Positions 1 through 8,921 of a DNA stretch of 64,000 bases are shown here, piece by piece. The notes beneath the pieces were generated by a model that was not told the DNA's origin, did not search any database, and saw only the letters and a program-made list of their open reading frames with translations. This stretch comes from Planktothricoides sp. SR001 (GTDB lineage: Bacteria; Cyanobacteriota; Cyanobacteriia; Cyanobacteriales; Laspinemataceae), in NCBI RefSeq assembly GCF_001276715.1, contig NZ_LIUQ01000004.1, positions 1 to 64,000 on the forward strand, in the 5' to 3' direction. Within the stretch, counting starts at the first letter, position 1. Every line of letters starts with the position of its first letter. The position numbers and the translations under genes are program-made.

Positions 1-20
1 TTACAAACGTAGCTGTCTAA

Positions 21-707
21 CACTGTCTACCTTTGGGTAACTTTGTCCAGATTTTTACGAGCGGTTTACAACTATTTGCTGAAGGTTTGGAACGGAAAAA
101 ACTCACAGCCCTAACTGTGGGACTGACTGAAGCAAGGCAAGGGTTTGCGGCGTTGCCTGGGGTGGCACAAGAACTTGCAGAAATTTCGCAAATGGTTGAT
201 AGTAAAGCTTTGTTAAACCAGGACTTTACCCGCGATCGCTCTGAATCTCAGGTCAACGCCAAACCCTTTCCCATCGTTCACCTAGCCACCCACGGTCAAT
301 TCAGTTCTAACCCAGAAGAAACCTTTCTGCTCACTTGGGACGATCGCATTAACGTCAAAGACTTTGCGGAATTATTTGAAAATCGACTGGAAGGAAGCTT
401 AAACCCAGTATAATTACTGGTTTTAAGCGCTTGTCAAACCGCAGCGGGCGATCGACAGGCTACACTAGGATTAGCAGGATTTGCACTTCGATCAGGGGCA
501 AGGAGTATCTTGGCAACACTCAGGTCAGTCAGTGACCAATCTACCGCTGACCTAATGAGTGAATTCTATCTTCAACTGACTCAACCCAAGTTGAATTTGA
601 CCAAAGCGGAAGCACTGCGCCGAGTTCAACTGAGCTTATTGAAAAATCCTGAATAGGATCATCCTTATTTTTGGGCGCCTTTCGTCTTGACTGGAAATTG
701 GTTGTAG
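21..707 (+). pseudogene. CHAT-domain protein remnant with two in-frame stops
   Basis: C-terminal part of a CHAT (caspase-HetF-associated, cysteine-peptidase-like) protein that no longer reads through. One frame runs to TAG 705-707 but is cut by TAA at 411-413 and TAG at 654-656. Before the first stop lies the His motif HLATHGQF (His codon 291-293). Directly after it, in the same frame, comes LLVLSACQTAAG with the dyad Cys (432-434). After the second stop comes HPYFWAPFVLTGNWL, the usual CHAT end. Family members normally read IELLVLSACQT, so the first stop sits at a Glu (GAA to TAA) and the second at an aromatic residue (TAT or TAC to TAG); this is inferred from family knowledge. Another in-frame TAA is at 18-20, so the N-terminal half is lost or outside the window. 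It lies upstream of a DUF928 remnant and a CHASE2 kinase, a recurrent cyanobacterial neighbourhood. Confidence 0.85.
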
Positions 708-748
708 ATCAACTAAATAGATCAACTCAAGTTTGTACCTGACTTATC

Positions 749-1264
749 ATGGGAACATCCCTTATGACTAGAACTTCTAGCTTGATGTCCAAAACACTTT
801 TCTACGTCACTCTAGCGAGTGCCACGCTCATGTTCACGGTTTTTCAGTCTGCAAGATGCTAATCGCAATCATCACTATCAAAAAACATTCAAGATTTCTG
901 GTCAAGGCGGTATTCTCGAATTGACGCTTCCCGATGATGCCCCAGAACTGGAGATGGGGAAAGAATATGTCTGGTTCTTTGCGCCGATCGCCCCCGACGG
1001 CATTCTTTGACCAGATAACTATAGTGTCACCGGATCAAACGAGTGGAGTCTCCTGTTCCCAGGGATCGAGTTGGATCTTTAACCCCGGTTAAATTGGCAA
1101 CAATTTATGCCAAAGAGGGGATTTGGTATGACACTTTGAAAATCTTAAACTCGGCAAAGTTGGCTCAACCTGATGATGCGACTTTGGCAAGTGAATGGTC
1201 AGATTTGTTAAAACAGGTGGGACTGGAGGCGATCGCCTCTCAACCAATCACCGAGCAGTTGTAA
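749..1264 (+). pseudogene. DUF928 protein remnant, frameshifted
   Basis: DUF928 is a cyanobacterial family of exported proteins of unknown function that often neighbours CHAT and CHASE2 genes. Three pieces in two frames are visible. A signal-peptide-like start (ATG 749, MSKTLFYVTLASATLMF region) stops at 860-862. In another frame follows the mid-domain segment (YQKTFKISGQGGILELTLP, then GKEYVWFFAPI), stopping at 1008-1010. Back in the first frame, from about 1025, comes the C-terminal segment IKRVESPV, then LATIYAKEGIWYDTL and WSDLLKQVGLEAIA, ending at 1264. Most of the N-terminal half of the mature domain is missing between pieces one and two. The remnant therefore carries at least one deletion or frameshift near 845 and another near 1010-1025, and is not functional as it stands. 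Confidence 0.8.
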
Positions 1265-1381
1265 AACTGTGGATAGTCGTTCGTCGTTCCTGAATTCGGC
1301 TCAAAAATTTAGTCAAAAACCAAAAGATATCAGGATTGTAAACCGAGAAGCAATGATCGGATCCCAGCAAAAACCATTTTA

Positions 1382-3640
1382 ATGTGGCCAAATAATAAAC
1401 AACAAGTTAATCTTTGGAAGGGAGTATTTATCATTGCTCCCAGCGTGGCAGCGGTTGTCATTGCTGGGAGTATTTCTGGTTTATTGCAATTAATGGAATG
1501 GGCAACTCTGGATCAATTTTTTCGCTTACGTCCTCCAGAACCCATTGAAGAAAGAATTGTGATTGTCACTGTTGATGAGCCAGATATTAAATATCTGGCT
1601 AAATGGCCGATGACAGACCGAGTAATGGCTCAGTTATTAAAGAATATCAAAGCACAAAAACCGCGAGGAATTGGGCTGGATATTTATCGGGACTTAGTGG
1701 TGGAACCGGGACATGAAGAATTAGTCGATGTCTTTAAATCCACACCGCAGATTATTGGCATTGAAAAACTTGCCGGAAATTCCGTCGCTCCACCCCCAGT
1801 TTTAGACAAATCCGGTCAAGTAGCCGCCGCAGATTTAGTGTTAGATGCTGATGGTAAAGTCCGGCGGGCTTTAGTCCTGATTGGCAATTCTGAGGGTAAA
1901 TCTAGACAAGGTTTAGGGGTGAATTTGGCTTTAATGTATTTAGAAGCAGAAGGGATAGAACTGCGGGTAATTGATTCAGAAAAAAAAATCTATGGGTTAG
2001 GTCAAGCGGTGTTTGTCCCCCTCACGGGAAAAGAATTGGGCTATCGGCAGGAATATACAGGGGGATATCAGATTTTATTGAATTTTCGCGGGGGAATTGA
2101 TCGCTTTACTACCATATCGATGACTGATGTGTTAGAAAATCGAATTCCCCCAGATTTAATGCGCGATCGCATCGTATTCATTGGGGCGATTACCCCCAGT
2201 CTCCAAGATGTGTTTCAAACTCCTTATAGTAGTAACATGATCTCGGCGGGAGAACCGACTCCTGGGGTGGTGATTCATGCCAATTTAACCAGCCAAATTT
2301 TAAATGCAGCCCTGCACAATCGTCCTATGATGCAAGCTTGGCCAAAAAAAAATGCTGCGGGGTGGATTTTGGTTTGCTCCCTGGCTAGTGCCATAATTTG
2401 TTGCGTGTTGCTGCCGGAAAAACCATTCAAAAAATGGATTTTTTTTCAAGTTACATTAGGCAGTATTTTAATAGAAATATTGATTTTGTTATCAATCAGT
2501 TATCTAGCTTTTTTGACTGGGTTGCTGATTCCGGTATTCTCACCAATTTTAGCCGCGATCGCCTCCACAATTTTAACGGCAAATTACCACAATCAATGGC
2601 AGTTAAAAGTCATCAACGAAAAACTAGAACAGGCCAATCAGCAATTAAATGAGTATTCTAAAAACCTGGAAATGAAAGTTGAAGAACGCACCCAGGACTT
2701 GTTGCAGCGAACCAAACAACTTTCCGCTACGCTTCAAGAACTCAAATCCACTCAAACGCAGTTAATTCAAGCGGAAAAAATGTCCGCATTAGGACAATTA
2801 GTTGCCGGGATTGCCCATGAAATAAACAATCCAACCAATTTTATTTATGGCAATCTTGATCATGCTGAAGATTATTTTAATGATTTAATAGAATTAATTG
2901 AATTATATCAAGATTATTATCCCAGTCCTGGGGAAGAAATTGAAAAATTTATGGAGGAAATTGAGTTAGAATATTTAACTGAAGACTTTTCTAAAGTTTT
3001 ACATTCAATGAAAATCGGCGCATCCAGAATTCGGGAAATTGTCAAATCTTTAAGAACTTTTTCCCGGTTGGATGAAGCAGAAATTAAAGATGTGGATATT
3101 CACGAAGGCATAGACAGTACCTTGATGATTCTCGATAATCGGTTACAACAAAAAAAAGATAGACCGGAAATTCAGGTGATTAAAGAGTATGGTAAATTAC
3201 CCCCGATCAATTGCTACGCAGGGCAACTGAATCAAGTGTTTATGAATTTGCTCACGAATGCGATTGATGCCATAGAAAGCCAACCAATTAAAAATGATTT
3301 AAATAGTCATTCTTCTAGCCATTCTTGGATTAAAATTGTCACCAAGATGAAAAATGCTGCGGAAATTGAAATTGCGATCGCCGATAATGGTCCCGGTATT
3401 CCCGATGAAGTAAAACATCGCCTATTCGATCCATTCTTTACCACTAAGCCAGTGGGCAAAGGCACCGGATTAGGACTCTCGATTTCTTATTCAATTATTG
3501 TCGAAAAACATGGAGGTCAACTGGAGGTAAATTCAACCCCAGGTAAAGGGACGGAATTTATAATATCTATTCCGGTTAAATTATCCAGTTTATTAAAGCC
3601 ATCAGCGCCGGAAAACATCCAAGAAAAAGAAATTAGTTGA
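1382..3640 (+). CDS. CHASE2-domain sensor histidine kinase
   Basis: Membrane sensor kinase of 752 residues. An N-terminal membrane segment (about 15-38) is followed by an extracytoplasmic CHASE2 domain (about 40-315), then three closely spaced membrane helices (about 325-400), a coiled coil (about 405-470), and a HisKA/HATPase core. The phospho-acceptor is His479 in [16 protein letters not shown]. The ATPase domain shows the N-box ([14 protein letters not shown]), G1 box (ADNGPGIP), F-box ([10 protein letters not shown]) and G2 box ([10 protein letters not shown]). No response regulator lies nearby, so its target is unknown. CHASE2 ligands are generally uncharacterised. It follows the decayed CHAT and DUF928 genes and appears intact, so it has outlived its usual neighbours. 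The ATG start at 1382 has no strong Shine-Dalgarno sequence. Confidence 0.92.
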   Translation: MWPNNKQQVNLWKGVFIIAPSVAAVVIAGSISGLLQLMEWATLDQFFRLRPPEPIEERIVIVTVDEPDIKYLAKWPMTDRVMAQLLKNIKAQKPRGIGLDIYRDLVVEPGHEELVDVFKSTPQIIGIEKLAGNSVAPPPVLDKSGQVAAADLVLDADGKVRRALVLIGNSEGKSRQGLGVNLALMYLEAEGIELRVIDSEKKIYGLGQAVFVPLTGKELGYRQEYTGGYQILLNFRGGIDRFTTISMTDVLENRIPPDLMRDRIVFIGAITPSLQDVFQTPYSSNMISAGEPTPGVVIHANLTSQILNAALHNRPMMQAWPKKNAAGWILVCSLASAIICCVLLPEKPFKKWIFFQVTLGSILIEILILLSISYLAFLTGLLIPVFSPILAAIASTILTANYHNQWQLKVINEKLEQANQQLNEYSKNLEMKVEERTQDLLQRTKQLSATLQELKSTQTQLIQAEKMSALGQLVAGIAHEINNPTNFIYGNLDHAEDYFNDLIELIELYQDYYPSPGEEIEKFMEEIELEYLTEDFSKVLHSMKIGASRIREIVKSLRTFSRLDEAEIKDVDIHEGIDSTLMILDNRLQQKKDRPEIQVIKEYGKLPPINCYAGQLNQVFMNLLTNAIDAIESQPIKNDLNSHSSSHSWIKIVTKMKNAAEIEIAIADNGPGIPDEVKHRLFDPFFTTKPVGKGTGLGLSISYSIIVEKHGGQLEVNSTPGKGTEFIISIPVKLSSLLKPSAPENIQEKEIS

Positions 3641-3686
3641 TTCATCATTTTGCCTTAAATTTTCTTGTCGTTTATATGATTAAAAA

Positions 3687-3911
3687 ATGTCAATTATTCA
3701 AGTTAAAGTCAAGCCAAATTCTCAGCAACAAAAGATAATTTCAGCCGAAGATGGGAGTCTGACGGTCTATTTAAAATCTCCGCCTGTGGACGGGAAAGCT
3801 AACCAAGAACTCATTCAATTACTGGCGCAGAAATATGATGTACCAAAATCGGCAATTACAATTAAATCTGGCCTGAGTTCTAAAAATAAGTTAATTGTGA
3901 TTGGTGATTAG
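3687..3911 (+). CDS. DUF167 (YggU-type) family protein
   Basis: Small protein of 74 residues spanning essentially the whole DUF167/YggU domain: [17 protein letters not shown], then [19 protein letters not shown] and [14 protein letters not shown], matching the family's conserved [13 protein letters not shown] and GxxSxxK blocks. The family is found in bacteria, archaea and eukaryotes; structures exist but the molecular role is unknown. The gene starts 46 bp after the CHASE2 kinase stop on the same strand, so the two may be cotranscribed. A perfect 10-bp hairpin and AT-rich repeats follow it. Confidence 0.85.
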   Translation: MSIIQVKVKPNSQQQKIISAEDGSLTVYLKSPPVDGKANQELIQLLAQKYDVPKSAITIKSGLSSKNKLIVIGD

Positions 3912-4010
3912 TTGTTATTTGTGGTTGGGTAGGGATTTTTTTGTGGTTGGTTGTTTGGGATTTATCGGTGATTTTTTATAAAAACTAATCACTAACAAAT
4001 GACTAACAAT

Positions 4011-4041
4011 CAAAGAATCCCTACCCAAAGAATCCCTACCC
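4011..4041. repeat. Two tandem copies of a dispersed 15-bp repeat
   Basis: Two adjacent copies of CAAAGAATCCCTACC lie at 4011-4025 and 4026-4040. The same unit recurs at 36744-36788 (three copies), 37181-37210 (two copies) and, in reverse orientation, at the truncated end of a DUF262 gene near 45591-45605. Surroundings are AT-rich runs of the CAATAACCAATAACC type. Confidence 0.85.
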
Positions 4042-4067
4042 AATAACTAATAACCAATAACCAACAA

Positions 4068-4093
4068 CCCGATGGCGTTTGACCGCCATCGGG
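4068..4093. terminator. Strong hairpin between convergent genes
   Basis: Perfect 10-bp inverted repeat CCCGATGGCG / CGCCATCGGG with a 6-nt loop TTTGAC. It lies between the DUF167 gene (+) and the Cys-rich gene (-), so it could end transcription from both sides. No T-run follows, so terminator function is inferred from the fold and position. Confidence 0.5.
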
Positions 4094-4125
4094 CAATAAC
4101 CAATAACCAATAACCAATCAATAAA

Positions 4126-4407
4126 TTATTTTGTTTCGGGGAAATCAGGAATCACCCATTTCGGGGGAGCCATACGTTTTTGCCGGAGTGCTTCTTCGGC
4201 AATTTCCAGCATTTGATCTAATGAAGTATTGTCAATAAATTTTGAAGCTTGGGCAGCATATTCTCGATTGGGACATCGATCCCCCAAAACGCAGCCATTT
4301 ACACAATCGATCGCACAGTTTACCGTATTCTCTGTCACAATATCCTCCTGGTGTTCGCAATACCCACCAATGGGTTCTGATTCAGTTAAGTTTTTCCAGT
4401 TTAACAT
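4126..4407 (-). CDS. Small cysteine-rich cyanobacterial protein, function unknown
   Basis: Protein of 93 residues, not assigned to a named family by me. The N-terminal half carries five cysteines (GGYCEHQ, then NCAIDCVNGCVLGDRCPN), a spacing that could bind zinc or an iron-sulfur centre. The C-terminal half looks helical (LDQMLEIAEEALRQKR) and ends in a Pro-rich tail (PPKWVIPDFPETK). No signal peptide or membrane segment is visible. A purine-rich tract lies just upstream of the ATG at 4405-4407. Composition and codon use resemble a normal gene. It lies downstream of, and on the same strand as, the large PAS kinase, with a 61-bp gap. Confidence 0.65.
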   Translation of the reverse strand: MLNWKNLTESEPIGGYCEHQEDIVTENTVNCAIDCVNGCVLGDRCPNREYAAQASKFIDNTSLDQMLEIAEEALRQKRMAPPKWVIPDFPETK

Positions 4408-4468
4408 CTCTCAACCAATAACCAACCAACCCATAACCAACCACTGATAATTAATAAAGATATTAGAT

Positions 4469-7400
4469 TTATTGATGAATGGGCAATTCAATGATTAACT
4501 CCGTTCCTTCTCCGGGTTGAGAAACACAAGACAAATTACCATGATGTCTTTGAACAATAATTTGATAACTAATTGATAACCCTAATCCGGTTCCAGAACC
4601 GACGGGTTTCGTGGTAAAAAAGGGATCAAAGATTCGCTGACGAATGCTTTCGGTCATCCCCGGTCCATTATCGCGAATCCGAATGACTACGCGATCGCCT
4701 TCTTGGACTTTAGTAGAAATATAAATTGTGGGAATTTGTCCAGAATTGACCTCTGTTTTAGGCTGAGTCATATGGCCGGAATTTGAGGCATAATCCCGAT
4801 TTATATTAGTTTTTAATTCACTTTTTAGGTCGGCGGAATGAATTTTGGCGATCGCGCCATTTTGGTCAGAGTTTTGGCCGTGATTCATCAACGAATGCTT
4901 AGACATCATCGGCGAACTTTCTAATGCATCAATAGCGTTACTGAGAATATTCATAAATACCTGATTGAGCAAACTGGCAAAGCATTCAATTTTCGGCAAA
5001 TTTTCATAATTTTTAATCACTTGAATTTTTTTGCCATTGTGGTGATAACTGGGGGGAAAATCTTCCCCATAAAGACGATGTTGTAAAATCAGCAGAGTAT
5101 TGTCAAGACCTTCGTGTAAATTCACCAATTTATAATTGGCTTCATCTAACCGGGAAAAATTCCGCAAAGATAGAACAATTTCCCGAATCCGATTAGCGCC
5201 TACCTGCATTGATGACAAAAGTTTTGGCAAATCATCGCGAATAAATTCCACATCACATTCTTCCAGAAAAGCCAAAATTTTGGCATCGGGTTCCGAGAGT
5301 TTTTCCTGATATATTTCCAGTAATTTTAATAGATTATTAGTATAATCTTGAATAAAAGTAATATTCCCAAAAATAAAATTCACCGGGTTATTAATTTCAT
5401 GGGCAATCCCGGCGACTAATTGACCCAGGCTAGACATTTTTTCACTTTGAATTAATTGGGCTTGAGTTTTTTGCAACTTTTCTAGAGTCTCTTCCAGTTC
5501 TTCAGCCTTTTCTTGGGCAACTTGGGCAGCGGTTTGGGCTTGAGAATACAGTTCAGCTTGAAACAAAGCGATCGCCAATTGATTGGTAATAGCTTGAAGC
5601 AATGCCACATCCGCATCAGTCCACGGTTTAATTCGGCGAAAATTCCCACAACTAATCACCCCAATTTGCCCGCTGTGAGTTTTAATCGGTAAAGCTAAGA
5701 TGGATTGATAGTGCCAATCCTGGTAAATTTTTTTTAAGTTAATATCCGTGGCAATGGCCAGATTATCTTCCCGAATAATTTCTAGGTTTTGGATTTTTTG
5801 GCTGAGAAATTCATCAGGATTGGCAGCATAATCTCCTAGGATACTAGGAAGACAACGATGTTTTGCTTCGGCGACTACCTGCCAAATCCATTCACAGTTT
5901 TGGGCTGCATTTTTTTGTCGATACCAAATAAAAACGCAGCGATCGAGGGATAATAAAGTGCGAATTTGTTGTACCGTAGTTTTCAAGATGGTACTCAAGT
6001 CGAGGGAATTGCGAATTTGTTCCGTAAGCTGATTAACCAGGGTTTCCTGACGAGCGAGTTGTTTAAATTTATTTTCCGACTGTCTTAGGGCTTTTTCGGC
6101 GGCAACCCGCTCGCGAATTTCGGCGATCAGCATATCGTTATTTGCTGTCAGTTCAGCGGTTCTTTCTTCAACTCTTTGTTCTAATTGAGCATGGGCTTCT
6201 TCCAAGAGTTGTTGGGCGTGTTTTTGTTCGGTAATATCCGTGGCAATTCCTTCAAATCTTAAGGATTTTTTATCAGGATCTTCGATCAGTTTTCCTCGGT
6301 CACGAATCCAACGCACTTCCCCATCCGGTCGAATAATGCGATATTCAATATCTCTTTCTCCACTGGCAAAAATTTCCGCAGAAAAATCTATCACGCGTGG
6401 GCGATCTTCGGGATGGATGACATCAAACCAAAGAGATGGCTGGGTTAAAAAATCATTCACTGAACGACCATAAACTTTAGCGATCGCCGGATTTACATAA
6501 AGGATTTCTTGACGATTAATCTCCATCGACCAGACAATATCATTCAGAGAATTTAAAATACTCTCAAGACGTTCCTCGCTTTTTCTTAAAGCATCCTCAG
6601 CCTGTTTGCGTTCGCTAATATCCCGGTTGACCCCAATGGTCGCAATCAACTTATTACTATGATCCCGCAAAGGCACCACAATAGTTTCGCAAATGCCCCA
6701 TGAACCGTCTCCGCGCATAAAGCGAAACTCCCCAGTCCAACGACCCCGACTTAACACCCCATGAATGATTTGTTGGGTCAAATATTGAGCTCGATCTCCG
6801 TCGTGACCTAATGGGGGTGGCGGATAACGTAACATCCCAGTCATATGACCGACCATTTTGGTTTTAGGATAACCAAAAATTCTCTCCGCCGCTGGATTAC
6901 AATCAATAATGTAACCATCTAAATCCGTGAGCAAAATACCATCATGGATGGTTTCAAACATCAGCGCTTGTCTGCGTAAACTTTCAATCGCTTGTTTATG
7001 GGCAGAGATGTCTTGAACTAAACAAACAATTCCCTCCACGCGATCGTGTTCATCCCACATAATCGAAGCGGAAAAAGATACCGGAATTTGCCGCATATCT
7101 TTGGTGACTAATACGGTTTCTTTGGTGCCTAAAAAACTGTTGGCAATGTTTTCGTCAATTCCCAAGATTTCCTGGCAGACTTTTGGCGACAAAAACAGGG
7201 TCTCAATTGAAGTACCCAACAATTCGGCTTCTTCATAGCCCAAGAGTAATACCGTTGAAAAATTAAAGTCTTTAATTTCATAGTTAGCATTTAAGACAAT
7301 TAAAGACTCATTGATATTTCTAATAATCTTATCGACGTATTGTTTGGATTCATTGGTTTGTTTGAACTTTTCCACAATTTGATTAAACGCTTTCGCCAAG

Positions 7401-8155
7401 ATGCCTATTTCATCTTCGCTGTTAATATCTAAATCCGTGTCCCATTCCCCTTGGCCAATTTTCAGAGCTACATTTTTCAGTTTTAAAATCGGGTTAGCCA
7501 CTTGTTTCGCAAATAACCAAGCCATGATGATGGCTACGCTGGAACCAACGGTTAAGGAAATGATATTCAGAAATAATGAACGACGAGCAATTTTCTCACT
7601 CATCTCTTGATTTTTTTCCAGTTGCCAGAGTTGCGATGATATCGCTCGATCCAGGAGGTGGCTTAGGGATTGACTATGTTCAATTAATTGCTTTTGTTGA
7701 GCGATCGCAGCGGTTGGCTGATTGGCATTCCGGCTCAAATCAGTTAAATACTGCTTGACGGATTCATTAAACCTAATCGCAGCTTGTTCAATGGCTTCAA
7801 ATTCTTCTAGCTTAATTGAATTACTGGAATCCATTGTATTTACTGCTAATCCTTTAGCTTTGACAATACTGTGCAATAATGCCTGATTCCAATGTTCAAT
7901 ATTATCTGACATATTATATGACATCTTTGATGGCTTTGAGTCGGTGGCGATCGTCATGGGTGTCAGGGACTCAAGCATCGTCAAGTTTTGGTAATTTTTG
8001 GCTTGACTAAATTTTAAATAAATTTCCCGATTTTTTTTAATGGTTTGATGTAACTGATTGTGGTAAAGATGCAGATAAAGATTAATGGTTTCTAAGCCAA
8101 TCACACCTGTAGCGACGGTCAAAATTAAAATCAAGAATTTAGCTTTTAGTCTCAT
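4469..8155 (-). CDS. HAMP/multi-PAS/GAF sensor histidine kinase
   Basis: Large membrane sensor kinase of 1228 residues. Visible in order: membrane segment (about 8-28), periplasmic sensor region (about 30-190), second membrane segment (about 195-216), HAMP linker (about 217-270), three PAS domains (about 275-390, 395-520, 530-650; for example DLDGYIIDCNPAAERIFGY), coiled coil (about 650-700), GAF (about 715-870), second coiled coil, then HisKA with phospho-acceptor His919 in [16 protein letters not shown]. The HATPase domain has [17 protein letters not shown] and [11 protein letters not shown] low-complexity Ser/Asn/Gln-rich insert (about 1085-1140) interrupts the ATPase domain between its N-box and G1 box. 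No response regulator is adjacent. The kinase core is of the same subfamily as the CHASE2 kinase, suggesting that the two arose by domain shuffling. Confidence 0.92.
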   Translation of the reverse strand: MRLKAKFLILILTVATGVIGLETINLYLHLYHNQLHQTIKKNREIYLKFSQAKNYQNLTMLESLTPMTIATDSKPSKMSYNMSDNIEHWNQALLHSIVKAKGLAVNTMDSSNSIKLEEFEAIEQAAIRFNESVKQYLTDLSRNANQPTAAIAQQKQLIEHSQSLSHLLDRAISSQLWQLEKNQEMSEKIARRSLFLNIISLTVGSSVAIIMAWLFAKQVANPILKLKNVALKIGQGEWDTDLDINSEDEIGILAKAFNQIVEKFKQTNESKQYVDKIIRNINESLIVLNANYEIKDFNFSTVLLLGYEEAELLGTSIETLFLSPKVCQEILGIDENIANSFLGTKETVLVTKDMRQIPVSFSASIMWDEHDRVEGIVCLVQDISAHKQAIESLRRQALMFETIHDGILLTDLDGYIIDCNPAAERIFGYPKTKMVGHMTGMLRYPPPPLGHDGDRAQYLTQQIIHGVLSRGRWTGEFRFMRGDGSWGICETIVVPLRDHSNKLIATIGVNRDISERKQAEDALRKSEERLESILNSLNDIVWSMEINRQEILYVNPAIAKVYGRSVNDFLTQPSLWFDVIHPEDRPRVIDFSAEIFASGERDIEYRIIRPDGEVRWIRDRGKLIEDPDKKSLRFEGIATDITEQKHAQQLLEEAHAQLEQRVEERTAELTANNDMLIAEIRERVAAEKALRQSENKFKQLARQETLVNQLTEQIRNSLDLSTILKTTVQQIRTLLSLDRCVFIWYRQKNAAQNCEWIWQVVAEAKHRCLPSILGDYAANPDEFLSQKIQNLEIIREDNLAIATDINLKKIYQDWHYQSILALPIKTHSGQIGVISCGNFRRIKPWTDADVALLQAITNQLAIALFQAELYSQAQTAAQVAQEKAEELEETLEKLQKTQAQLIQSEKMSSLGQLVAGIAHEINNPVNFIFGNITFIQDYTNNLLKLLEIYQEKLSEPDAKILAFLEECDVEFIRDDLPKLLSSMQVGANRIREIVLSLRNFSRLDEANYKLVNLHEGLDNTLLILQHRLYGEDFPPSYHHNGKKIQVIKNYENLPKIECFASLLNQVFMNILSNAIDALESSPMMSKHSLMNHGQNSDQNGAIAKIHSADLKSELKTNINRDYASNSGHMTQPKTEVNSGQIPTIYISTKVQEGDRVVIRIRDNGPGMTESIRQRIFDPFFTTKPVGSGTGLGLSISYQIIVQRHHGNLSCVSQPGEGTELIIELPIHQ

Positions 8156-8921
8156 TGCTTTTTCATCAGGGATATTGGTGAATACGGATAGATGATCTGT
8201 CGCTGAATTTTCATCCCTTTAACATAGGATCGCGGTCAGTGACAGGCTTTAATTTTCCAGTTAATGACCCCACGATTTCATCACTTTAATCCGACATTTA
8301 ACCCGATAATTGAGAAAGTTTTTATCGATCAAGATTAGCCCGATCGCCCAGCAAATCATCGGGATAAGGACATGGCAGAATTCGTGAGTCGAGTTTACCG
8401 CTCGGTGCGAAAAATTTGAACGGTACGATATGAAGCCTTTGTTGTAACTTTGATGATGTTTTCCAGTGGTAGTCAAACCCCTGAGAAATCAACATAACCA
8501 TGAATAGCATTTTATATACTTATGCGATATAATCGACCGTTAACAAAAAACTGGATATTGTTGTTAAGACCTTTGCTGCTTCCGCCTCAGCAGACTTGGG
8601 CAAGGGATCCGATCGCTCCCATTAGCACGGCGATCGCTCGGATCAATCCACAGAAATCATTACCGAGCAAGAAGTATTTTGCTGACGACTTATTGATGCA
8701 GCCAAGACAGGCTGCGATCCGGCTTCTTTTTATTGTAGCTCTATAGTTGCCTGGACTTTGACTGAGTAGTCAGTTTTGTAAATATTGCCTCTTGTTTGTT
8801 GCCGGATGTTATCTGATGGCCGAAAGGACTTACGCATTTTTTCGGAGTCAAGCGGTTTTGCTAGGGGCAATTGATGCATTTGATGAATTGCCCCACCAAC
8901 CGATCGCTATTTGCCCCAGAC
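8156..8921. other. Intergenic region without a supported gene
   Basis: 766 bp between the start of the large kinase (-) and the end of lnt (-). Short open frames exist on both strands, but none shows a recognisable motif or a convincing ribosome binding site. Several HIP1-like GCGATCGC and CGATCG sites are present. It may hold decayed coding sequence that I cannot identify. Confidence 0.5.

Noticed and set aside
8261-8746. Short frames upstream of the large PAS kinase
   Set aside because: Overlapping frames on both strands, no motif, no convincing ribosome binding site and atypical composition.
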